This document shows positions 56,812 to 64,000 of a stretch of 64,000 nt of DNA, one piece after another. The DNA comes from Symsagittifera roscoffensis (lineage: Eukaryota; Xenacoelomorpha; Acoela; Convolutidae). How positions within the stretch are numbered: position 1 is the stretch's first letter; every line of letters begins with the position of its first letter. The position numbers and the translations under genes are program-made. The DNA is taken from NCBI RefSeq assembly GCF_963678635.1, contig NC_087070.1, positions 27,344,057 through 27,408,056 of the forward strand, in the 5' to 3' direction. The notes beneath the pieces are model-generated. The model worked only from the letters and a program-made list of their open reading frames with translations, had not been told where the DNA came from and made no database searches.

Positions 56812-57790
56812 AATTCCCAGCTCTATAGTGGGTTCTGTCGAGATACTCTCAGGTGTTGCAAATCTTACCTCCAAAGATGCCTGCTAACTCTGTTTAGTTT
56901 CCAAGAAATGACGTTTTTGATATTTTTGTGATTTTTTTTTAAATCTTTGATCTGAAACAATTGACAAAAATTGGAACTTTGAATTCTTTAGTGGGGTTAT
57001 GTCAGGGTTTTCTCCGGTGTTTCAAATCTTGCCTCTAAATTTTCTTGTTCAAATCTTTTTAGTTTACGAAATATGAAGTCGTTTGTTTTTTTGAAATTCT
57101 GAACCCTTTCGTCGTGTCTGTCGGGTTCTCTCACGGGTTGCAAATCTTGCCTCCAAATATGCCTGCTCAATCTCTTTAGTTTCCGAGAAATGGCGTTTTT
57201 TTTATTTTTCGAGTTTTTTATCTTAGATTTAAAACACTTGACAAAATTTGAAAATACGAAGTCCATGTGCAGTTCTGTCAGCTTACTTTTAGGGGTTGCA
57301 CATCTTGCATCCAAATATGATTGCTCAAAATCCTTTAGCTTCCGAGATATGGCGTTTTATAATTTTTTAACAAGATAGTTTTAACAAAAATAGGTTCAAA
57401 CACTTTCACAAATTTTGAAATTCTCAATCCTATAGTTGGTGCTGTCATAGTACTCTCACAGAGTGGAAAGTTTTGCCCTCAAAAAAACTGCTCAACGTTT
57501 TTATACTCCGAGATATGGCGTTCTTTTGATTTTTCAAAACTAAAAAGATAAATATTTCAAATTTTGAAACAACTTCTCAAATTTTGATTTTGTCGACCTT
57601 TTGATGGTGTGATAGCAGGGTACTCTCAACGGTTTTAGATTTAGCGTATATATGGTGATTGCTTAAAACTTTTTAGTTACGAGATATGACGTTTTGGATT
57701 TACAAAAAAATAAATAAAGAAAAGCTCGATTTGATTTTTTTCTTCAAATTTTGACTTTTTCGGCCCTACGGAGATGTGATGTGAGTTTAC
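56805..57790. repeat. Second, diverged block of the satellite family
   Basis: Six to seven degenerate monomers recognisable by tatagtgggttctgtcgaga, ggttgcaaatctt(a/g)cctcc, atatg.ctgctcaa and gaaatggcgtttttt. Divergence between monomers is much greater than in the main array, and the last copies near 57600-57780 are barely recognisable. The block starts inside the LINE copy B reverse transcriptase. Confidence 0.85.
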
Positions 57791-57794
57791 TCAC

Positions 57795-58180
57795 ATTAGC
57801 TCAGTTTTTCATTGATCCGCCCATCCCTCTAGCCATCCATCCATCAAGTCAACCATAATAGCCATCCATCCAACCGTCCATCGAGTCATCCAACCATCAA
57901 CCCACTCTTTCATTTATCGGCAAATCCATCTAGCCATGCATCCAGCAAGCCATCCGTTCAGCCATCCATCAAGCTAATAAGTTATTAAGCGAGCCATTCA
58001 TTTAGCCATCCATTCATCAAGCCATCCATCTATCTTGCCATCCGACCGGCTATCTGTCTGTCTAACCAACCAGCTATCCATCCATCCTTTTAACCATTCA
58101 TCCATGAACTCAGCCATCGATCCATACATATAGCCATCCATTCATTTTGCCATCCGTCCATCCAACCAGCAATCCATTCA
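57795..58180. repeat. Degenerate CCAT/CATC simple-repeat tract
   Basis: About 390 bases built from imperfect ccatccat, gccatccatc, aaccatc and similar words. It is an old tetranucleotide microsatellite expanded next to the satellite block. Confidence 0.9.
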
Positions 58181-58832
58181 TTTTAAATCCATTTAAGTGG
58201 GGATAAATAAGCTCCAATTGGATAAAAACAGTAATCAATTTAGCAACACGATGGGAAATAGAGTTATATTTAAGCTTTGTTCTCCTTGCTGGAGAAAATA
58301 CAAACACCTTTTGCAGATGACATCGTGGAATGAAAAAAAATTTTCTACAATTACGTATTTTATCTTCATTCACAATTTTCTTGATAAGTTCGTAGACATT
58401 CAACTCATAAACTGTTACTATTCTGTTTTTGACATTTCTTCTGGTATTGAAATATTGTTTAAGAAATACGCTTCCATTCGTAGATATAGGTTGTTAGATG
58501 CCGACTGCGCTGTCTACTAGGACTGGCATAGACTGATTGAAAGTGATGTTTTAGGGAGTAGAGTTGAGATAATGTGCAATGAGCCATATGAAGATGGCCC
58601 AGGTGGTACTACCGGGCAGTACACGAGGAAGCACTATCACATCGGAGAACGACTGCCCAAGTGGGCCACATCGTTAGTAGAATAGAACAACGAGAAAAAA
58701 TTCAGAGCCATCTTATTTCTAGAATTTATAGTTCAATCAAGTGCCATTTTGTGGTCATTTTTTGAAAATGTTCAAAATACAGTTTCTTATCTCTGGAAAA
58801 ATTACCTGCATATTTAAACTTTTTTCGCATAA
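58181..58832. other. Non-coding spacer before right LTR
   Basis: No credible gene or repeat family recognised. The 107-codon frame in it has no protein-like features. Confidence 0.5.
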
Positions 58833-59242
58833 TGGAACCTGATCTAAACTACATTTTATGATTGGATAAATTAAATGTTTTACCAATGTAAAGTATTTAA
58901 TATTAACCAATCATGATCCATCTAACTAACAACCCACTTATTTGTAAGTGCTGAAGTTACTTGTAATTTCAGCACCAGAGAGATTTGAATTTAACTTAGA
59001 AATTAGTTGGACTCTCCCGAGCACTTCAGCAGCCGCAATAAACCAGTATACCCTAGATCTATTGAGCCTAGCAGAGACTAGTTAAACAACCTGAGACTAG
59101 ATAGTATAAGAGTAAGATTAGGATCGGTATTAGACTAAGAAGTTGCACGAATCTATCCGGCCGAAAATAAGATAGCGTGACGAGCAGACGGTGTACCCTA
59201 TCCGAAATTACTCTATGAGTTATACACTCCAGTCATAACTCA
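58833..59242 (+). repeat. 5' LTR of terminal retroelement, right copy (410 bp)
   Basis: It starts TGGAACC, where homology to the left copy begins, and ends ...ataactca two bases before the primer-binding site. It contains GTGCTGAAGTTAC...GTAATTTCAGCACC, an imperfect inverted motif, and the tct(a/t)gtc-type run seen in all three LTR copies. Confidence 0.75.
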
Positions 59243-59244
59243 TC

Positions 59245-59262
59245 TGGTGCGACCATAAGTCT
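59245..59262 (+). promoter_or_regulatory. Putative primer-binding site, right copy
   Basis: TGGTGCGACCATAAGTCT, two bases after the inferred LTR end. It starts with TGG, as for pairing to a tRNA CCA end. Identical to the left copy. Confidence 0.5.
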
Positions 59263-59330
59263 CGAACAAGACCTTACTAGATTAGAATTAACCAAAATTA
59301 GATTAGAAATTAGACAAAAACATTTAAAAA

Positions 59331-59564
59331 ATGTTATACGACAATAATTTAATTGAAATGTCTCTCCGACTCAATAGATCAGAGCCAATATTCCGAACCA
59401 TAATAGAACTACCCGGAATTGGAAGAAGACCTCGAACCAAAGACGACATACGACAAAGTAGAAACTTGCCGTATAGCTATATGATAGTTCGGCAAAAGCC
59501 AGAACAAACTTTTATATTTCGAATACTACTTGCAATGAATTTAGATTTCCATTTGCAAACATAA
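59331..59564 (+). CDS. ORF0 of terminal LTR element, right copy, 77 aa
   Basis: Same length as the left ORF0 and no internal stop. It begins MLYDNNLIEMSLRLNRSEP and ends ILLAMNLDFHLQT. It is 68 bases past the primer-binding site and 931 bases before ORF1. No family is recognised. It could be an upstream ORF, a first exon, or non-coding. Confidence 0.4.
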   Translation: MLYDNNLIEMSLRLNRSEPIFRTIIELPGIGRRPRTKDDIRQSRNLPYSYMIVRQKPEQTFIFRILLAMNLDFHLQT

Positions 59565-60495
59565 AACCTTGAAGTTAATCTTCAAAATCATTTCAGGCGC
59601 TAAACAAAATTAATATTATACAATAACGATTGATAAAAAGATCTAAGATCGTTTTTCTAAAACTCTGCAGTATTATACAAAACATGTTTGAAAAATATTT
59701 ATTGGAAAATAAAAATAAAAATTAGTAGCATGACAATAAATGGTTAGTAATCATAAATCATCTTGTTGTTCCAGCTTCATCACCTAAAACATAACAGCAA
59801 TCATCAACTCACTAATATCATCAAAACACTAAATCTTTCCTTTACACAAATTTAAAACTTTATTAAAACTTAAAGTCACTTAATTTAAAATCAGATCATC
59901 AAGGCTTATCCTTGGATCTTAAATCATTTTCTACTTAATTAAAATCTCAAATTTGATCATCAAGGCTTATCCTTGGATCAAACAGAACAATTTTGTTCTC
60001 CCCCACCCACTTAATTAGTGTCTAACGACCTCAAACGTCGATTCACTACCCAACCCTTTCTAAAAACCCAGGACTAATAGAAATTTTTACACAAAACTAA
60101 TCATTCAAATTAGGATAAACAGTGAAGAACTTCGGTTATTCATCCTTCACTTGACCCCCCCTCTTACCAGACCCAGGATAAATCCTAGACTTAGTAAGTT
60201 TAAAATAGTATCTAACGAACTACTCGCGTTCTAATTATACCTGAACCTTGTGGATCGATTTACTATTCTCCAACCCTTGAACACAATCACTACCCCTAAG
60301 TAAGATTAAGTAAGTTAACACCTTAGCTTATACTAGTCACGAGAAAGTAAAAATCATTCTTCGGAATCGATATACTTTTCTCTCCAACCCTGAACAAATA
60401 GACCCAGGTTAAGCTAACCAAAAAATCGTAAGAACTAACAGTTTAAGAAAATAGAAATCATTTAACAACTTTTTGCATCCGTCATTCTAAACCTT
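59565..60495 (+). other. Leader between ORF0 and ORF1, right copy
   Basis: About 930 non-coding bases, colinear with 2025-2958. The hairpin pair lies at 59893-59917 and 59955-59979 (gatcatcaaggcttatcc...). No obvious splice-site pair was proven. Confidence 0.5.
59893..59979 (+). repeat. Tandem hairpin pair in element leader, right copy
   Basis: Two exact 25-nt copies of gatcatcaaggcttatcctt plus ggatc, 62 bases apart, each able to form a CAAGG/CCTTG stem. Maintained in both element copies. Confidence 0.6.
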
Positions 60496-60963
60496 ATGTC
60501 ATTTAAAAACCTAGGAAATAAACAAACAATCATTTTACACAATTGTGAAATAGATAACAAAAAATACGACCTTGTAATCACACCTCATACACAAACAGTT
60601 GGATACATTCGAACAAAACGACAAACACTAAAGAGGAAAATAATAACTAAACAAAGACAAATAACACGAAAAAGATTTTCAAAAAATCGAAACGCATTTT
60701 CAGAATCAGAAACCAACAGTTTAGACGAACTTTACAAACTAAAAGAATCAATCGATAAAAATTACCCACAACACGATCAATTATATTTTTCTGACTCAGA
60801 AACAACTTCAAATTCATCACAAAGAGGAAAAAGAAGAATAAAAAAGCAGTATAAACACAAACCAGTACATTTATACAATTGGAATCAACCAATTCGACAC
60901 ATTAATAATTACATATTAACAGTCATCGAACGGAAAAATGAGTTCAACACACACCCCAGGTGA
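60496..60963 (+). CDS. ORF1 of terminal LTR element, right copy, 155 aa
   Basis: Intact 155-codon frame, MSFKNLGNKQTIILHNCEID onward. It is highly basic, with the cluster RTKRQTLKRKIITKQRQ, a serine/acid patch SDSETTSNSSQRGKRR, and a C-terminus that overlaps the ORF2 start by 26 bases (60938-60963). It differs from the left copy at about six positions. No known domain. The overlap and the strict maintenance of both frames suggest coupled translation (frameshifting or reinitiation) to make ORF1 and Gag in a ratio, or a fusion. That is inference. Confidence 0.7.
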   Translation: MSFKNLGNKQTIILHNCEIDNKKYDLVITPHTQTVGYIRTKRQTLKRKIITKQRQITRKRFSKNRNAFSESETNSLDELYKLKESIDKNYPQHDQLYFSDSETTSNSSQRGKRRIKKQYKHKPVHLYNWNQPIRHINNYILTVIERKNEFNTHPR

Positions 60964-63900
60964 CGAAACTCCAGATGACGATGAAATCTTTCCTTTTATA
61001 GTAGATGCAGATACTGATAGAGGACAACACATATTTTGTCAAAATTTACTCGTAAACTTATTTGAACCCGGAATCAGTCCATGTAAAACAGAGTTCCCCG
61101 ATGTAAAAATCAAAAGACAAATCATAGATCACTACTTAAAAGATATATGCAACATAACACAACAGTATGGAATCTACTCCATAGAATTCACCTCACCAAA
61201 CCATAATAATAGAAAATATACAATTCAAACAGACGATCTTGATTTAGAATTTTCAAAAGTTTTTTCAGAATATATAAAAAGCATCCAATACCAAAACTCA
61301 CAAAGAGCAAACTCCATTTTCACCAATGAAGTTTTCGCAATAATATATAGTTATATTTCAATATTAGAAAACGAAATCCCATTAACAAATGTCTCACCGA
61401 CAGAAACATCTAAACATTTAAGAGTACGACATGAAATCACACTACTCTCTAGTTATTTAAACATCATTAAAGAAAATTTCACGAAAGACGACGTTTCACA
61501 ACATACCAAACACGATTTACAAAAAATTTTGGCATGGTTCATAATAGATTATTTCACACACAATATTGATTTAATTGCGCAAGCAAGAAAAAATTTTAGA
61601 CCCCAAAATTCGAACGATGATACCGCTATCACAGAACAATCAGATTATGTTTGGGACCCCGAATGGTCTCATCCCGCATTTATAAGCTTTCCACAATCAA
61701 TCTCAAGTCAAGCAATAGGTACAATATCTTACATAAGAGATTACGTAAGAGTAATACCATTAACAATTGATGCAACACCATTAAACTATAATACATTTTT
61801 ACCCGATACACAAAATAATAGTTTAAACTCTACAGTCATACACAACGAAAACCTCAATGGAACTAGGAATCTTACTCAACAAGATATACAGACACCATCA
61901 CACTTCATAAATGAAGAAATTGTACACACAACAACTACACAACAAAGTATTTCACCAATACGCCCGAATTTAACAACACCAAGAAATACAAATCCTTCAC
62001 AAACACAGGTAACCTTACAATCAACCGTTAAACCTTCGGTTGCCCCTAAATATTCACATATGGATTACCAAACATATAGACCCATGACAATACCATCAAA
62101 AACACGAAAAACATTCACTAGAAACAACTTTGCAGACCATAATTATAATTATACACATCCGTCAAAAACAAATTATCAACCACAAAGGAATTTTAATCAA
62201 TATACAAAACCTCGAAACTGGGATAACCCAACGGCCCAATATAATTCCAAAAATTTTCAACCAAATCCTCCACAGGATCGCAGTGAAAATTACCCATTTT
62301 TTCAACAAAATAAAAATAAAAAACAAACACCTTATCAAATGGATTATTTATCCTCAGATGACGATTTCTTACAACCAGATATATTTGCACCAAATACTCA
62401 AGAATATCGTAGACAAGGAATACAGAAAACACGTACAAATCATAGGAATTTTTCTCCACAACCGATAGATGCACAACATCAACAACCAATTCAACAACAA
62501 AATCCAATTAATACACAATCTTTTCAACCAATTCAACAACAAAATCCAATGACTGCACACTCGTATCAACCATCACAAATGCAAAATGAAATACCACTCC
62601 CATATTATCTTCAACAACATGAAATAACAAGAAACCAACTTTCAAATTTTTCTCAAATGCCAAATGCAGCAGAATCATTACAAATGACAATGAATCCATA
62701 CCTAATGGGTGGATCATCAATAACATCAAACAAACCTTTAATGGTTTTCACAGGAACAGACCCTGAATACTCTGTAGAAGATTACTTAAATGCAGTAACA
62801 GCAAATTTGATTTTAAACATTGGACCTGAACCAATTAATACGCCACTACATCAAAACTGGATACATCGACGCACAGCGTTGATACAAACAACCTTAGATG
62901 GCGCAGCCCAAAAATGGTTTTCAGTACTACCTCTAGAAATAAAATCAAACTGGAAAAGATTTACACAAGAATTTTCAAAAATGTTTGACTCCGAAAGAAA
63001 CAAACAACAACAAAGAGTTTTATGTAATGAAATTCGCAGATTACCAAACGAAACCATCAAGCAAATAGCAGTACGAATCGAAACACTAGTTCGAAAAGCA
63101 TACTCACTAAATACACATGACTATAAAAACACAAAGATGACAGAAATCTTAATGATGACCTTAACACCACAATTAAGGAAAATAGCAATAAAAAAGAGAG
63201 CATCCCATCCTTCTTCAATTCGAGAACCCGATTTAGATTTTCGAAAACTAGTAGACAAATTAGAACAAGCAGAAATCACGATGAAACTAGAAGAAACGGA
63301 AAATCTGAAATTACAATACGTTAACAGAATTGAAACGACTCCCACTAATATTAATAATATACAGGAATCAGAGACAGACCTCGTTGAAAAAATCACTGAA
63401 ATACTCAATATTTACGAAAAGAACCCAAACTTCAAAGGCAAACCATCTTTCAAAAAATGGTGTAATTATTGCCGACGATACGGACATAGTATTTCCGAAT
63501 GTAGACAAAAACAGCAAGACAATCAAAATAAACCTCAAAAATACAAAGAACCAAATAAATCATTCTATCAATACATGAAAAAAGATCAAAATCTACCGAA
63601 CAAAACAGTCTACAGAAACAATAGTTCAGGAAAACCACTCCCGAACAATACAAATTATACAAGAAATCAATCACCATATAACTCAAGTTATAGAGGAAGA
63701 TCACCAGAACGAAGAAATACACAAAATTCATCGCAAAATCACTACAATAGACCAAATAGTAGAAATAACTACTCCAGATCAAATTCAAATACACAACGAT
63801 TTGTTTCTAGATCTAATTCCCAATCAAGAAATAACTACTATCCAAACAACCAATCACGAAATTCATCATACAATAGGAATAGAAACTACTCCTATAATCG

Positions 63901-64000
63901 AAATAGAAGTTATTCAAACAATCGAAATCAGAATTACCCGAACAGTCGATCAAGGAATAACTCATATAATAGATCAAACTATAACAGACCAAACAACAAT
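60938..64000 (+). CDS. Very long Gag-like ORF2 of terminal LTR element (>=1021 aa, open at window end)
   Basis: Starts at ATG 60938 (MSSTHTPGDETPDDDEIFPF) and stays open to base 64000. Residues 1-~220 form a structured N-terminal domain of unknown family. Residues ~220-590 are Q/N/P/T-rich linker with PIQQQNP repeats. A capsid-like region follows at ~598-790: MVFTGTDPEYSVEDYLNAVT, LDGAAQKWFSVLPLEI and KRFTQEFSKMFDSERNKQQQ, typical of Ty3/gypsy Gag. A CCHC knuckle WCNYCRRYGHSISEC lies at 841-855. From ~860 the tail is an N/S/R/Y-rich repeat array (NRNRNYSYNR-type). Gags of this family are usually under ~500 residues, so the ~590-residue N-terminal extension is unusual. The end is not visible. 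Confidence 0.85.
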   Translation, partial: MSSTHTPGDETPDDDEIFPFIVDADTDRGQHIFCQNLLVNLFEPGISPCKTEFPDVKIKRQIIDHYLKDICNITQQYGIYSIEFTSPNHNNRKYTIQTDDLDLEFSKVFSEYIKSIQYQNSQRANSIFTNEVFAIIYSYISILENEIPLTNVSPTETSKHLRVRHEITLLSSYLNIIKENFTKDDVSQHTKHDLQKILAWFIIDYFTHNIDLIAQARKNFRPQNSNDDTAITEQSDYVWDPEWSHPAFISFPQSISSQAIGTISYIRDYVRVIPLTIDATPLNYNTFLPDTQNNSLNSTVIHNENLNGTRNLTQQDIQTPSHFINEEIVHTTTTQQSISPIRPNLTTPRNTNPSQTQVTLQSTVKPSVAPKYSHMDYQTYRPMTIPSKTRKTFTRNNFADHNYNYTHPSKTNYQPQRNFNQYTKPRNWDNPTAQYNSKNFQPNPPQDRSENYPFFQQNKNKKQTPYQMDYLSSDDDFLQPDIFAPNTQEYRRQGIQKTRTNHRNFSPQPIDAQHQQPIQQQNPINTQSFQPIQQQNPMTAHSYQPSQMQNEIPLPYYLQQHEITRNQLSNFSQMPNAAESLQMTMNPYLMGGSSITSNKPLMVFTGTDPEYSVEDYLNAVTANLILNIGPEPINTPLHQNWIHRRTALIQTTLDGAAQKWFSVLPLEIKSNWKRFTQEFSKMFDSERNKQQQRVLCNEIRRLPNETIKQIAVRIETLVRKAYSLNTHDYKNTKMTEILMMTLTPQLRKIAIKKRASHPSSIREPDLDFRKLVDKLEQAEITMKLEETENLKLQYVNRIETTPTNINNIQESETDLVEKITEILNIYEKNPNFKGKPSFKKWCNYCRRYGHSISECRQKQQDNQNKPQKYKEPNKSFYQYMKKDQNLPNKTVYRNNSSGKPLPNNTNYTRNQSPYNSSYRGRSPERRNTQNSSQNHYNRPNSRNNYSRSNSNTQRFVSRSNSQSRNNYYPNNQSRNSSYNRNRNYSYNRNRSYSNNRNQNYPNSRSRNNSYNRSNYNRPNNN

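Larger units (their letters stand above)
58833..64000 (+). mobile_element. Ty3/gypsy-type LTR retroelement, right copy, 5' portion
   Basis: LTR, primer-binding site, ORF0, leader with hairpin pair, ORF1 and long gag ORF2, all intact, on the plus strand. It mirrors 1-3689 (inverted). The element leaves the window within gag, so protease, RT and integrase are not visible. Without pol, the Ty3/gypsy class is inferred from the gag capsid-like and single CCHC knuckle organisation. Confidence 0.8.

Noticed and set aside
1-62519. Reading the terminal inverted repeats as Polinton TIRs bounding one giant element
   Set aside because: The repeats contain an LTR, primer-binding site and gag and run outward beyond the window. 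They are two LTR elements, not the termini of one DNA transposon.

Overview
This is eukaryotic, almost certainly invertebrate, nuclear DNA. It is AT-rich and consists almost entirely of mobile-element and satellite sequence. No rRNA, canonical tRNA, operon or convincing host gene was found. The species cannot be fixed from the sequence alone. The evidence is Ty3/gypsy LTR elements, CR1/L2-like LINEs, a Polinton (Maverick) relic, hAT-type MITEs and a 24-kb satellite with higher-order repeats.

Layout: (1) 1-3689, minus strand, is the 5' part of an LTR retroelement with a 410-bp LTR, a 77-codon ORF0, a 155-codon ORF1 and a very long gag-like ORF2. The same element stands head-to-head on the plus strand at 58833-64000. 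Its ORF2 is open for at least 1021 codons and runs off the window. (2) 4093-28531 is a satellite of about 165-185-bp monomers with several higher-order periods (about 1235, 1180, 651, 2220 and 970 bp). From 24 to 28 kb the array contains three large and two small copies of a captured Polinton fragment: the C-terminal part of a minor-capsid-like gene plus the start of a small basic virion-like gene. These were co-amplified with the satellite. (3) 28532-32603, minus strand, is a decayed Polinton segment: zinc fingers, then protein-primed family B DNA polymerase whose palm motifs A and B are deleted, then an acidic reading frame. (4) 33938-38777 holds two unknown small ORFs, a decayed membrane/envelope-glycoprotein-like frame (minus) and a decayed frame of about 500 codons of unknown function (plus). 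(5) 40238-40869 is a diverged LTR fragment of the terminal element followed by a large near-perfect foldback. (6) 42391-50205 is a Ty3/gypsy element with 185-203-bp LTRs. It is broken by frameshifts and deletions and carries a partial internal duplication of RNase H and integrase. (7) 50206-53602 is a CR1/L2-like LINE. 53801-54469 is a hAT-type MITE with a second hAT-type MITE nested inside it, each with a perfect 8-bp target duplication. 54739-56804 is a second LINE, cut off in its reverse transcriptase by a small diverged block of the same satellite family (56805-57790). A CCAT-rich simple repeat follows.

The picture is of a nested repeat graveyard. Only the head-to-head terminal element (ORF0/ORF1/ORF2) looks young and intact. 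The satellite array appears to be a site where element fragments are captured and then amplified.
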